From contig OX411543.1 of assembly GCA_948146395.1 (NCBI GenBank), positions 31,949,058-32,013,057 on the forward strand: a stretch of 64,000 nucleotides of DNA. The letters are read 5' to 3'. A program made the position numbers and the translations under genes. The notes under the pieces were generated by a model, which saw only the letters and a list, made by a program, of their open reading frames with translations, made no database searches and had not been told where the DNA came from. This DNA comes from Fragum whitleyi. Lineage: Eukaryota > Mollusca > Bivalvia > Cardiida > Cardiidae. Positions 32,365 through 43,906 of this stretch are shown in pieces; position 1 is the stretch's first letter, and each line of letters starts with the position of its first letter.

Positions 32365-33511
32365 AACAAGAGTGCCAGAATGGCCCTTTAACCGATCACC
32401 TGAATTTTATTGGTCCAGTGGATCTCATCCAAGTAACTGTCTGGCAAAGTTTCATTCACATTTGCCAAATTGACGAAGAAGATCTGTTTTTCCATGCATT
32501 TAAAGTAATACTAAACCCTGCCAATCCATTCATTACTGTGGAGACTCAAAATGAGCCCCACCCCCTGTCACACACATATCTAAATACCAATATTTTTTTT
32601 TTCGAACAATTATTGAAATGGGTCATCAAAGGAACATTCCGGTAAAGTTTCATTGAAATAGCGCGAGTGTTTCGGAAGGAGATATTGTTCAAAGATTTCG
32701 GCCTCAAAATAAGCCGCGCCCATGTTTATGGAACAATCAAAATTCCACTAACAATTTTAGATAAGGGTCACCAAATGCACATTCTGGTAAAGTTTCATAG
32801 AAAATCGGCCCAATGGTTCAGAAGGAGATAACATTCAAAGATTTTGGGCAAAAAATAATCCTCGCCCATATTTATTAGCCAATCAAAATTTTGCGAACAA
32901 TGTTTGACGAGGGTCACCCAAGAAACGTTCTGGTAAAGTTTCATTGAAATCGGCCAAGTGGTTCAGGCTGTTATTCAAATATTTCGGGCTCAAAATAACC
33001 AATCCCTGCCACACCCATATTCAAAGGCCAATCAAAATTTTGAGAATAATTTTTAAAGAGAGTCACCCATAGAACATTACGGTAAAATTTTAAGGAAATC
33101 AGCCCAGTGGTTCAGGAGGAGATTCCGTTCTAAAATTTCGGGCGCAAAATAAGCCCTGCCCTGCCACAAGCATATAAATGGGGACAATCAAAATTTTGCG
33201 AATATTGTTTGAAAAGGGTCACCAAAGGAAATGTTTTTGAAATCGGCCCAGTGGTACAGGAGGAGATGTCGTTAAAAGATTTTGAGCTCAAATAAGCCCC
33301 GCCCTGCGAAGCCCATATTTTGGACCTATCAACATTTTGCGAACAAGTTTTAAAAAAGGTCACCCAGGGAACATTCTGGTAAAGTTTTATTGAAATCGGC
33401 CCAGTGGTTCAGGTGAAGGTGAAGTTTTTTAAGATTGTTGACGACGGACGACGGACTCATGGTGATCCTAAAAACTCCCCTCGAGCACGTTGTGCTCAGG
33501 TGGGCTAAAAA
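32365..33511 (+). mobile_element. AACAAGAG modular element with about 146-bp internal tandem units
   Basis: The head is AACAAGAGTGCCAGAATGGC with a small hairpin. The phrase GGTAAAGTTTCATTGAAATC recurs about every 146 bp (near 32644, 32789, 32934, 33081, 33378), with GGCCCAGTGGTTCAGGAGG and ATCAAAATTTTGCGAACAA in each unit. The end is GACGGACGACGGAC, then the hairpin CGAGCACGTTGTGCTC and GGTGGGCTAAAAA. The design resembles bivalve pearl/CvA elements, which have core tandem repeats (family knowledge); these have been linked to Helitrons. Confidence 0.65.
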
Positions 33512-33863
33512 TGGGTTGTTGTTGTTCATGATCTTCTTCTTCTTCTTCTTCTTCTTCTTTTGAAAGTCCAATTTCATATAATGAGGGATCTGATTAAATA
33601 CACGAATGTACGATGATGCCTCGCCCAATCACAGCCCTCGTTATAAAATTCAAGCACAAAATATGAATATATACTTATTGGTGAAAGCGTAAATAGGATA
33701 TTGCTGAATAAAATGTTTGTTCTAGTTTTTGTGAGTGTGCGTGGGGGTGGGTAGGTGGAGGTGGGTTGAGGGGGTTCCTCTTTCTTTACCGACCTGAGTT
33801 TATTCCACACAGCCTTTTGTTACAGTCGTCTCTACTGTTACAACACCTGTCAAAGACATACGG

Positions 33864-34306
33864 TAAACAACATCATGAAAATGACATGATGAATGATTTT
33901 GGAATGATTTTTGAATGAAATTAGATGAGTGTGTGCAGCGAGTTATGAGTGAAAATAAAGGGGGGTAAACCGATATTGCTAATTTTGTTTAAGATGAACA
34001 AAATTAGCAATATTGATTACCCCCCCCCCCCCTTCAATGAAACATACGTAATTTTCTGTTTGTGTATCTTAATGGGCAAATTAGACACTTAAAAATCCAC
34101 CCAGGTCAATAAACTTGTGAAAAATTTAGGTTGATTTGAATTAAATATTGAAAGTCTTGGTCGCTTTCGAAATGTTTTCTGGAGGTTTTAGGACATTTTT
34201 GATCGATTTGAGTGAGTGTTTCGAGTGAATGAATGGAGTGCCGAGTGAGCGATTTAGAGTGATTTTGATCGGATTGATTGTCAATTTCATGATGTAACTA
34301 ATTGTA
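33864..34306 (+). mobile_element. MITE-3, full length
   Basis: AACATCATGAAAATGACATG at the left, then GTGTGTGCAGCGAGTTATGA, an inner palindrome TTGCTAATTTTGTTTAAGAT / GAACAAAATTAGCAATATTG and a C-run. GTGCCGAGTGAGCGATTTAG and ATGATGTAACTAATTGTA follow at the right end. Confidence 0.65.
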
Positions 34307-34344
34307 TAAGGAAGCGTAACCGTATGGGAAGTGAGAAACGTATT

Positions 34345-34512
34345 TGAGCCTGTGCATCGCACAGTCTGACCAGAGTCTTCATTATGCGTTAAGTAGATAG
34401 ATAAGGTCTCAACGTATCTGTTGACCTTCAGGTAACTTCATATTTACAGTATGCCACTCAGTGTTTATACCTCAAAACAGTTCAAATTGTACGAAATGTC
34501 ACGCACAGGCTT
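34345..34512. mobile_element. MITE-2, internally deleted
   Basis: GAGCCTGTGCATCGCACAGT joins the terminus directly to the inner hairpin region, losing about 60 bp. The remainder (AGATAAGGTCTCAACGTATC, ATTTACAGTATG, GTCACGCACAGGCT) is normal. Confidence 0.6.
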
Positions 34513-34923
34513 ATTTATAGACGAAGAGGTTATTTTTGTATTCATGGTGTTATAAAACAGAAACTTTTATAATACTTTTGTAATTGAAGTTTAGTTTAAC
34601 TGGGAGTTGGGTTTTCGTTTCACACTGCCGTGAATCAAAATATTCACAGCCTTTCTCGAAGCTATTGAAAACGATCGAAAAGAAATTAGTTACTTTTTCC
34701 TAGACATTTGTTTAAGAATGTTATATATTTATTTGATGGCGGAACGAATTTTTTGTCTGTCAAAAAGAATGCAAACTGTTGATACAAGAGCTAAAATAAT
34801 TTGAGCCCGACGACAACTTGTGTCGAGCCCGCAAAGGTCCAATCTAAATATTTGACCACAGAATATCACCTTGTACTTATTGTGATCAGAAATTCGCTTT
34901 TCTAATCGATATGAAAAACAAAT

Positions 34924-35162
34924 GAGCCAATGAATGACATTTCCAACAATTTCCTATGTGCGCAAAGCAAAGACTCTTGCCAGTCTGTGCTCCGCACAGT
35001 CTAGTCTGACCAGAGTCTTTACTATGCAATTTTATAGATTATTTAGATAACAAACTACCTTTATAAGGCAATCTTCTCATTACACTTTATAACTGTCTGT
35101 GCTTCTAAATGTTTGTACCCCAAGAAGGTGTTAAATTGTTGGAAATGTCACGCACAGGCTGA
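34924..35162. mobile_element. MITE-2, full length
   Basis: About 239 bp: GAGCCAATGAATGACATTTC at the left, the hairpin CAGTCTGTGCTCCGCACAG, and GGAAATGTCACGCACAGGCT at the right. Confidence 0.7.
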
Positions 35163-35317
35163 AACGTTCATCGAAAATTGGGTAAGTCAATAAAACGAAT
35201 CTGTAGGTTAGAAATGCATCTATCATACTGTGAACTTTTTCGACAACAAACACAAAACAATCGTCAGATTTTTGTGTTCCACCAACGGATGGATAGTCGT
35301 TATCCTGAATGGAATGC

Positions 35318-35553
35318 GCTAGCCCGGTGACCTGGTCCGTGGTTCGAGTCCCGCTGTCGCCAGGGTGTGTTTATTGGCAAAACACTTTTAATAGCCAGCC
35401 CCAGTTCACCCAACTTTAGAATTGCTTAGCAAGGGGTTTAAACCACTGCCTCTCTCTCTCGAGGAGGTGAAAACATCAGGATTGAGTTCGACAGCATGTC
35501 TATAAGAATAAGCTTTCGTCGTAATCGAACTAAAATAAACTAGTATAAACAAA
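35318..35553 (+). mobile_element. SINE-C
   Basis: The tRNA-like head ends with a clean B box in GGTCCGTGGTTCGAGTCCCG. The body reads GTTTATTGGCAAAACACTTT, then AGCCCCAGTTCACCCAA, and the tail is CTAAAATAAACTAGTATAAA. The A box region (GAATGCGCTAGCCCGG) is degenerate, so it is not a tRNA gene. Confidence 0.55.
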
Positions 35554-35555
35554 AT

Positions 35556-35612
35556 GAAATGGGATAGCAGCTCGAGATTGGGATAGGGTGTGATGGTAGA
35601 ACTGATGCGATA
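35556..35612 (+). mobile_element. SINE-A fragment (sense)
   Basis: ATGGGATAGCAGCTCGAGAT, then TGATGGTAGAACTGATG, matches the centre of SINE-A in the sense direction. It lies directly after the SINE-C tail. Confidence 0.45.
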
Positions 35613-37168
35613 AATTCATTGTTAATGGGGGACATTTGTGTGTTATCTCCCTTGTTTTTCTGTGGATTAAATCAAAGATGCTCCAAAATCGTTAGACGTC
35701 GCGCACGCTAATGCTTAACATTTTGTAACGTCGATTTTGCCATTTAGACGTTATTACATCATATTTTTCTGAAGCGCTTCTTGTTTATCGCATGTAGATT
35801 TGTCACGCGTATTTAGATTTTTAAAATTGCTATATAAGTTATATTCCGAATAAGAAAGAATAATATTTTTTTCTGTTGGAGGCATTTTTACTATCAATCG
35901 GCTTTAATCATTTTTATCTTGGATTGCTGAAAAAAGCACAGCGCGCAATGAAAAAACGCAAGACGTTAAAAATGATACGTTTTTGAAAAGTATGTCCACA
36001 CAGCCAAATCCAAATACTTTTGATATTTTTAAACGTATCTGTACGAAAATTGTCCATGTGATTGTACGAAAAAATAATATTTCAAAATGTAGAATGATTT
36101 ATGATAATCATTTTGATTATGAAATGCTGCAGTGAAGCATTTTGAAAACCGGCTATAAAATTCGCGTATTTAAGAAATTGTGTCCACACAGATTTTCTTT
36201 CTTTATTTTGTTGTATATGACGTATAATTATTTTTAACCACATTAACGAAAACTAGAAAAAAATAATATTTTTATTTTTTAATTTCACAAAAATGCAGTT
36301 ATTATTCATAAAGATATTGAGAAAACTTCTCCATTTTTCACGCCGATTTTTCGTTTTAATTTGACGTTTTACAACTCTTGCATTCTAAAATAAATCTCTA
36401 TCAATTGTTTGTTATTTTACTGACGGTCATTGTAGTTCACCTACTAACATGATATCACCTCTCGCGCAAATCTTAAGCTTCCCAACATTTTTCATGAACT
36501 ATTTAATGCATTTTAGGGATTTTAAAGAAATTTACCCACACAAAATGTGTTACGTTTTACAGACGTAATTTGAGAGTTTTGGTGACAAGAAACTTAATTA
36601 AACGGGAATTTTATTTTCCTCTCTTCACCTAACAAATATACTTTTAAAGTATGCTTTCTTGTGGTTTATTTGGTATGAAGAATATAGAAATTAACAATCA
36701 GGTTTGGAAAATATGACAGGTAAAACTTAACGGGAAACGCATTACCGTGCGCGACGTCTTAGCGGTCCTTTTAGAAATTTTCCGTGGATTTGATCCTTGG
36801 TTTCTATGGGGTAGCTGCGAATTTTATTTTTGTAAATGCAAATTACTTTTATGTAATTTATATTAATGTTAAAGTTTTGAATAGTAGAATAAAAAATAAT
36901 ATTTATTTTACATCAAACGTATCTTATAAATTGCACAATATTTAATTAAGAGCTTATCTTTCAATCTTATAGTGCAAAGGAAATAAGGATAAACCCAAAG
37001 GTATCCACTGATTTGGACCCTTCCTCATTTGGGAGTATTTCAAGGGAGATAACCAACCGATATCCCTCATTGAGAGTCTATTGTTAGCTGCTTCAATCGT
37101 TGCGGTACGACTGCAACCCGTGAAACATTTAAAAAAACAAAATCAATTAGAGAATAGAAAAATATTAT
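35613..37168. other. No gene recognised
   Basis: AT-rich, including long AATATTTTT-type runs. No reading frame or second copy of a repeat is visible. Confidence 0.5.
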
Positions 37169-37561
37169 GGGATCAATCGGACGAAAAGGGACCATCTGGG
37201 TAATGCGTAAAGTGTCTACCCCATTAATACTGCACAGACTGCACTATGACTAAGGTTTTTGTTTTGTTTGAATGGGGTTTAACGCTGCTTTCAACAATCT
37301 TGCGGTTATATCGGGTAGATATAAGTACCACCATTACATCCTTTCCCATCCCCCAGCTGCTATTCCACATAGGTCTACGATTTTCAACCCATTGATGAAC
37401 ACTTTTCAAACTTGGCTGATTTCTGAATCTAGAATGATCATTTTACCTTTCTGAAAAATTCAGAAATATTTCATCTGGTTGACCTTTGCTGCACAACATT
37501 TCTTGCTCAAATATTCACTTATTGGTTTCCGGGTGGTCCCTTTTCGCGAAACGGGTCACAC
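37169..37561. mobile_element. MITE-1 interrupted by SINE-A
   Basis: The left piece GACGAAAAGGGACCATCTGG..ACTATGACTAAGG and the right piece TTTCTGAATCTAGAATGATC..GCGAAACGGGTCAC together rebuild one MITE-1. The 138-bp SINE-A at 37258-37395 separates them. Confidence 0.7.
37258..37395 (-). mobile_element. SINE-A inserted in MITE-1
   Basis: TTTGTTTGAATGGGGTTTAA (CAAA-type tail on the minus strand), then ACCACCATTACATCC, CCCCCAGCTGCTATTCCACA and TCAACCCATTGATG. The GGCTGGAGCACC box is deleted. The TSD is not clear. Confidence 0.65.
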
Positions 37562-38005
37562 ATACATATTGATGGCGGTATAACAAGAAACGGAATTATA
37601 ATTCCTTGTTTAAAAGATATTTATTAAGTTGAAAATTACCTTGAACACGATTTCAAATCACCGTCATCTCTTTTCTTTCCAAAAATGCTGCTACTCACAG
37701 CTAGACATGCCTATATGATAAAAGATTTGATTAATACATGTTTTCGATTGCTTTTTTAAAAGATGATCATATATGGATTCTTTGTGCACTGCTGTTTTCG
37801 TGGAGATATGAAAAAGATAAACGTAATCACTCTGACTGAATACGAGAATCAGATGAAATTGTCGTTTCGTACATCGCTATTATTTTGTAAAGTAATTTAA
37901 AACGAAAAATTATATCACACTGCATGACAATCGTACATAAGAATGACTCTTAAAGATGTTTTCGTTACCAATCTAAGAGAAAACAAAGCTATGGCTTTAA
38001 TTAAT

Positions 38006-38246
38006 GAGTCTATGAAGATTTCCAACAATTTCAAATTTACGCAAAGCATAGATACTAACCAGTCTGTGCACTATCTGCACAGTCTAACCAGAGTCTTCTC
38101 TATGCGCTTAGTAGACAGATAAGGTCTCAAAAAAGAATCTGTAGAAAATCATGTAACTCTATATTTACAGCTTGTGGCTGTCTATGCTGCTCAATATTTG
38201 CATCTCAAGCACATTCCAAATTGTTGGAAATGTCACGCACAGGCTC
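38006..38246. mobile_element. MITE-2, full length
   Basis: GAGTCTATGAAGATTTCCAA at the left, the hairpin CCAGTCTGTGCACTATCTGC and TTGGAAATGTCACGCACAGG at the right. Confidence 0.65.
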
Positions 38247-39130
38247 GTTTCATACATCGATGATGATTATCGATAAAATGATTTTTATTTAGAGGATATT
38301 GAACGATTTTTCGTTAAATATCAAATTTAGTAAACGAGTCATATATAGACAGTTTTGGCCGAGTTTTTGTCTGTCTTTAATGACAAGTTTTATAAACTCG
38401 GTATTTTATTAACACAAATTATCCGTATTATGACACAAACATTATGGTAACATATATAACGACGATTGTTTTTATTGACTTCGTCAAATTCATTATGACG
38501 TCATTTTGAATTTAATAAAATAATAATGTTATACGTGTATATTCGATCTTGGCTAATTTACATAGTAATTACACTACTGCTATGAACCCCCTGTAATATT
38601 TACATTTTTGAAAAGGTTATTTCACTACCCTAACGTCGGCCATATTATAATTCATATCCAAACTATATTGCGCGAATGTATACAAAAATAGAAGAAGCTT
38701 AGTGAAACTTCATACATAGAGATCCATGTATAAATATTTTTGACAGAAAAGATTGCTAGTATTTTGATAGACGAAACTGAATAATTAGATTATCTTATTT
38801 ACCGAATTCTCCCTACATCCACCAGTGTAGTATATTTTGGCATCTTGGGTAATATACTGATCCATATAACAGCTCTAAAACATAAAAGTATTCGAGCCTT
38901 AGCGAGAAAAATTCAATAATTATGTGCGCAAAGTTTAGACTAAGACTAGCGCTAATGACCAATAAAAGACTTCGATGCTGGAGAAATATAAAGATACAGG
39001 CAAAATATCATTCGTCACTTTCACAGATCATTTAATTACATTGTGTGATTGTTCCGATGTCCGGCAATCTTGCATACGTAGAATTGTCGGAAATGTCACA
39101 CACATGCTCACTAATATTTCTTATAATAAT

Positions 39131-39216
39131 TTCATTAGGAATTCTCGGTAAACATTGTGGAAGATCATAAGTTCCGAAATGTTTCGGAACTATTACGGGT
39201 CCGCCCGCTACCGTAA
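39131..39216. mobile_element. FB-1, right half
   Basis: TTCATTAGGAATTCTCGGTA, then CATAAGTTCCGAAATGTTTC, ACTATTACGGGTCCGC and CGCTACCGTAAA. The left arm is missing. Confidence 0.55.
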
Positions 39217-39388
39217 AGCTAAAGATCTACGCTCTACCTGAGTATTTTTATCACATGCTGTCAACGACGAACACAGCTCTAATGACGTTGCTCGAGTACA
39301 GTGTCGACAACGTATGATGTTTGGGTTGGTTTGACAGGCACCTGGAATGTAAAACGTGAGGCTGAGCTACAAAACATATCGTAAGTCA

Positions 39389-39660
39389 GTCCGATATGCT
39401 CAGTCGGTAGAGCACCGGGCTTCAAAACAATCGCGTCGGTCGCGTGGGAGTGATTCATTAACAAACTACTATAATTGTCGGATAAACACGAGCTGCTGTG
39501 AGACGATGCTATACACCGAGCACGTTAAAAAAATAATGTCAGATCCCAGCATTAGTTTCGCCATGAATCCTTGAACTGTCCCTCTTGACAATTAACCGTC
39601 TTCCCGGGGCGTCGCTCATATAGGCATGTGCTTAGGAAGCGACGAAAGAAAAGGAACCAC
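39389..39660 (+). mobile_element. SINE-B, diverged
   Basis: A-box region GCTCAGTCGGTAGAGCACC, a damaged B box and the shared body CACCGAGCACGTTAAAAAAA. The 3' end is GGGGCGTCGCTCATATAGGC and a CGACGAAAG tail. It lies 530 bp before another copy in the same direction. Confidence 0.65.
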
Positions 39661-40193
39661 ACACACAACGTGTCATACATGTATATACTTAAATTGTATG
39701 TAGGGCTAATACAGGATTCTCCCCTACATAATTTTCTCACGAGTCTTTGAAATTTGAAAAAAAACGTGTTGACTATGAGAAATATGGAATTACGTCATAT
39801 TGAATGTTGTATTGAGTATTGGCATATAACTTCAATTAATCTTATCATCAGTACAAGAAATTTGAGAGATGAAGAGAGGGGTTTTTTTTAAAAAATTTCC
39901 GCGATGCGGATTCATACATGAGTGTGATTAGGCTTTTAGTTTCATACCTCAAAGAAATTAAGAAATATTCTCTTCAAATCTTAAATTTATTATCATTAAG
40001 CAAAAATGAAAAGTTTTCTCCTTAATAAGACAGATTTCTCGAGGGACTTCTTCTTGGCTACTTAAAACATAGCTGCATACTCATTTTCTTTTCATTGGGG
40101 ATTGAAACCAATTTTTCAGCCAATCAGTATACACGGAAATTGATGGAAACCTATTAAATAAAATGAAAGCAAAATGAAAAACTACTTCTCTGT

Positions 40194-40495
40194 CAGCCCG
40201 ATTAGCTCAATTGGTAGAGCACCGGACTTAAAAACCATTGAGGTACGACTCCGTAGGTTCAATTTTCGGGCTGGCACACTATCACACTAATTGTCTTTTG
40301 GATGAGACGTTAAACCGAGGTCCCCTGAAATGGTGCTTTACACCGAGCACATTAAAAAAACATTGCGGATCTCAGCAGTAGTTTTGTCATGTATCCTTGC
40401 ACTATCCCCCGTAACAACTAACCGTCCTCTGGGGGCGTCGCTCAAATGGGCATGTGCTACGGTAGCGACGATTAATAAACGGAAATAAACAATGA
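40194..40495 (+). mobile_element. SINE-B, best preserved
   Basis: Head AGCCCGATTAGCTCAATTGG, TAGAGCACCGGACTTAAAAA, and a B box with an insertion. Then GGCTGGCACACTATC, GGATGAGACGTTAAACCGAG, CGAGCACATTAAAAAAAC and a GGGGGCGTCGCTCAAATGGG 3' region. The tail is AATAAACGGAAATAAACAA. Confidence 0.75.
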
Positions 40496-40727
40496 CAACA
40501 GATGCATTGTTTCAGCTATATTCATTAACACCCCCCACCGCCATATTGAGAAAAAATATTATAAAATATCGTTCTAGTTGAAGATTTAACCATGTCGCTT
40601 CTTGTAAATAACAAAATAAGTAATCGCCGATAAACAGTAGGTTAAAAAATTCCTTTTCAGGAAAAAATAACCTTGCGACGTACAACCATCACGACAGAAG
40701 TTGACGGATGCCATCAGATACTCGACT

Positions 40728-40970
40728 GGGATCCGTTTTAAACTTCTTACGAAAAAAAAAAGATCGTAGGTCAAAATCACAAATCGTTCCTGATGTTATG
40801 ATTCATTATTAAATGCATTGCAATGTCTCATTGGAATCGTCTTGGTCAGACGATTTTCCAACGTGATAATGCATGGTAGAATTCTATATTAGATACTTCT
40901 TTTAAAGGTAAATTTAGTTTTTAACTCACACAAAAATTAATCGTAAGATATTTAGTCAAACATGCCCCTG
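40728..40970. mobile_element. MITE-5 copy
   Basis: GGGATCCGTTTTAAACTTCT at the left, the centre hairpin TTGGAATCGTCTTGGTCAG / ACGATTTTCCAA, and GTCAAACATGCCCC at the right. Confidence 0.6.
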
Positions 40971-41400
40971 ATGAATAATTACTTTGATGGGAAATTAGTT
41001 TGGGAAATGTCTCCAATTGATAATTACTGGCATTTTTTTCTGAGAAAATGACCTCATGTCTCTGTTATTTACCATTTATAGATATCAGCCCTGCATATTA
41101 AGAACCACGTATTTCACCCAATCAAGATTTTAAAGCATACCGGTTAAGTGTTCATGAAGGATTATCTCTGCGAAAATTGGTTGAAATCCGTCATACAGTC
41201 TCTCCGTATTTATATCCAATCAACAATTTTTTTTTCTTTTATCATCTTCACTCACGTTCAATTTATAAGAAAATTTATTGTAAGTTTTCAAAATAAATTA
41301 TTTTAAGGAATTTATACTCACCTAATTGTATTGTTGCTATGGCAATAAATAGTACTGTAAAAAACATATACATGATTAATTCGATTTTACGTCACATGTT

Positions 41401-41872
41401 CAGTTATATAAACAATTAACCCTTTGCTGTTTAATCCCTGCTTTTTACGTGTCTGTGATTTTATGATCGAGAAAACAATGTGAAAAAAGAAGAAATTGCT
41501 TCTGACAAGCAATTTCTTCTTTTTCCACACTATTTTCTACCCTACTGAATGGTTATTTTTCAAATTAAATCCACTTTTAATTTTCGTCTGCAAAACCTTT
41601 GAATTTGGACAGGTCCAAAATTTTGTAAAACAGGAAAGTGTTAAGATCATCGTTAATTGACAAGCTCTATGATATTGAATGATTTTTTAACGAAATTGAA
41701 TGCATGTGTGGAGCGAGTTTTGAGTGAAATTCAAGGGAGGTAATCCAATATCGCTAATTTTATTCAAGATGAACTTGGAGCGATTTTGAATGGTTTGGGT
41801 GAGTATTTGGAATGCATGAATGGAACGCTGAGTGAGCGATGTAGAACGGTTTTGATTGGAATGATTAAGTAT
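41401..41872 (+). mobile_element. MITE-3 interrupted near its left end
   Basis: CAGTTATATAAACAA (41401-41415) looks like the MITE-3 terminus. The element resumes at 41645 with GATCATCGTTAATTGACAAG, GTGTGGAGCGAGTTTTGAG and GCTGAGTGAGCGATGTAGAA. The TTAA-A MITE separates the pieces. Confidence 0.5.
41416..41644. mobile_element. TTAA-A MITE (piggyBac-like signature)
   Basis: TTAA stands at 41416-41419 and 41641-41644. The 221-bp element between them starts CCCTTTGCTGTTTAATCCC and ends TTGTAAAACAGGAAAGTG. The centre is the hairpin AGAAATTGCTTCTGACAAGC. The reverse copy is at 59129-59346. Confidence 0.7.
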
Positions 41873-42212
41873 AGCTATTCATTCTGTTCATTTTACCAAT
41901 GAAAGATTGATTCCCAAACTTTTTAATCCTTTTCGTGACGAGAAACTAATCTTAGTTTAAAATCAAATTAGGAAAACAAAATCGTTTTTAAAATGTTTTT
42001 TTTTCGTGGATGAACAAGAATAAAGACATCAAAAGTGCCATTCGAAAACCATGTTTACTGTCGAAGCAGCCCCTAGACTAACACGTATTGAAGAATGTTC
42101 GTCCCATATTAAAATCAGACCTGGGTCAATTGGCTTTATGTTAGTTTACGCCGTTTAAAACACGAACCACATTTCTCTTCTTCAGGCTCTATCATTTGTT
42201 TCAATATAAACA

Positions 42213-42581
42213 GTTAGTTACATCGTAAAATTGACATTCGTCTCGATCAAAACCGTCCAAAATCACTCGCTCAGCGCTCCATTCATTCATTTAAAACACT
42301 CACTCAAACCATTCAAAACGCTCTAGTATCATCAACGCAATTCAAGACAAATAAAGCATAAAAAGGCGATTTCACTGACATAATTGAAATTTTAAGCGTC
42401 TGATAGGTTCTTGAACCGATAGGAATCTATTTAAAGAACTTGTGTGCATGTTTTTTAAAGGAGGTAATACAATCGCCAATTTTGCTCACTCAAAAGTCGC
42501 TCCACACTCTCATTCAATTTCATTCCTTAATAATTCCCAAATCATTCACCTTGTCAATTTCACGATGTTGTTAACTGTACA
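42213..42581 (-). mobile_element. MITE-3, reverse, with altered centre
   Basis: Reverse-direction phrases AGTTAGTTACATCGTAAAAT, CACTCGCTCAGCGCTCCATT, then AAGTCGCTCCACACTCTC and TCACGATGTTGTTAACTGTA. The central palindrome found in other copies is replaced by about 140 bp of other sequence. Confidence 0.55.
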
Positions 42582-42765
42582 ACTAAGAACATCGAGAAAT
42601 TGACAGTTTTAATGATTTGGGAATGAGTGCTTGGAGCCAGTTTTTTAAGTATTTACAAAGGAATGGATATTTGGAATGAATGATTAGGGTGCTAAGCGAG
42701 AGGTTTTGAATGGTTTTGACCTGAATAAATTTCAGTTTCACAATGTGATTAGCTCTACTCCCGTC
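42569..42765 (+). mobile_element. MITE-3, forward, head-to-head with the previous
   Basis: TACAACTAAGAACATCGAGA at the left, then GAATGAGTGCTTGGAGCCAG, TGATTAGGGTGCTAAGCGAG and TTTCACAATGTGATTAGCTC. It shares the terminal few bases with the reverse copy to its left. Confidence 0.5.
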
Positions 42766-43328
42766 GTTGAAACGTAAAACCTCACTATGTCATTATTATT
42801 TAAGCCCTTGCAAATTGAAGGACAATTGATTCATTTAATGAATGTTAGACGGAACTATGAATCGAAAACAAGATAGTCCCATCTTGAAATGAAAATAAGA
42901 TTGACTAGAATGAATGAAAAGTAAAACTTCGAGAATCATATTAAAAACTTCCATTCTATCTCACCTTGTATAATTTTCTTCTCTTTGTTGTACATTCTGT
43001 TTGTTCTACCACACATTGTAATAAACTTTTGCTGAAATAAATACTTTGGCTTTTACATTAGATTAAAAATACTTATCCAACAGAAAATACATCAGGTTCG
43101 AAAAGCTTCTTATATAGACTAACCGGAATCGAACATGTTCGCCCAAATCAAAAATATTATGACGTACTTTAAATACTAAAAAATAATTTTAGAGAGAAAA
43201 AATATATAATGAAAAGTGTAAATTACAAACAATTTCTTGATTTGTTATATGCATTATCCTTTTATCGGAAAAAAGTTCGGTACCAAAGCGCGACGCAGGC
43301 ATCCAATATGCAAACAGAAATGAAAAAT

Positions 43329-43561
43329 GAGCCTGTGCGTGACATTTCCAACATTTTCAAAACACCCGTTTCCAGAGACATTGTACAGCCAAGACAACCA
43401 CATAATGCAACAGGAATATTTCTTGGACAATTGCATTTGAGACCTTATCTATCTCAAGAGCGTACAGCAAAGACTCCAGCAAGACTGTGCGAATGCACAG
43501 GCTGGCCAGAGTCTATGTTGTGCGCACATGACAAATTGTTTGAAATGTCACTCACAAGCTC
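43329..43561. mobile_element. MITE-2, full length
   Basis: GAGCCTGTGCGTGACATTTC at the left and GAAATGTCACTCACAAGCTC at the right, with AAAT on both outer flanks. The 126-codon open frame at 43209-43589 consists mostly of this element and is not a gene. Confidence 0.7.
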
Positions 43562-43765
43562 AAATGGTATTTCTAACCATATAAAATAATACCGCCTTTT
43601 ACCAAAACAACCTTTCGAATGAATTGCGATATGGACATATATGACGACTCATTTCTATATCTATAGAAGTTTAACCTTTGATACACTTTGCGATTATTTT
43701 TTCTTCATTCGACGCGTTTTAGTTGGTAATATCTCATAACACCTGTCTTTCCTATTTTTTGGAAA

Positions 43766-43835
43766 CAAGAGGTACTTGAGCACCTGATACGCTTCTCAAG
43801 CCCAACCCTGTAGTGGGTTGTAATAAAAATGTATT
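43766..43835 (+). mobile_element. AACAAGAG-type 5' fragment
   Basis: AACAAGAGGTACTTGAGCACC, the family head with a partial hairpin, then CTTCTCAAGCCCAACCC. No 3' end is seen. Confidence 0.35.
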
Positions 43836-43906
43836 AAAAGTCCTTTTTTTAACAAGGATGGCAGCTCATGTAATTCATTAAGGCAATATCACCTTTAATA
43901 ACGTTT

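Noticed and set aside
39279..39341. Possible terminal exon on the minus strand (KPTQTSYVVDTVLEQRH then stop)
   Set aside because: Only 20 residues with a moderate acceptor (TTTTACATTCCAG); too short to support without transcripts.
40194..40275. tRNA gene on the plus strand
   Set aside because: The head of SINE-B with extra bases between the anticodon arm and B box; not a foldable tRNA.
43209..43589. 126-codon open frame
   Set aside because: Most of it lies within a MITE-2 copy, including both termini and the hairpin; other copies are not open.
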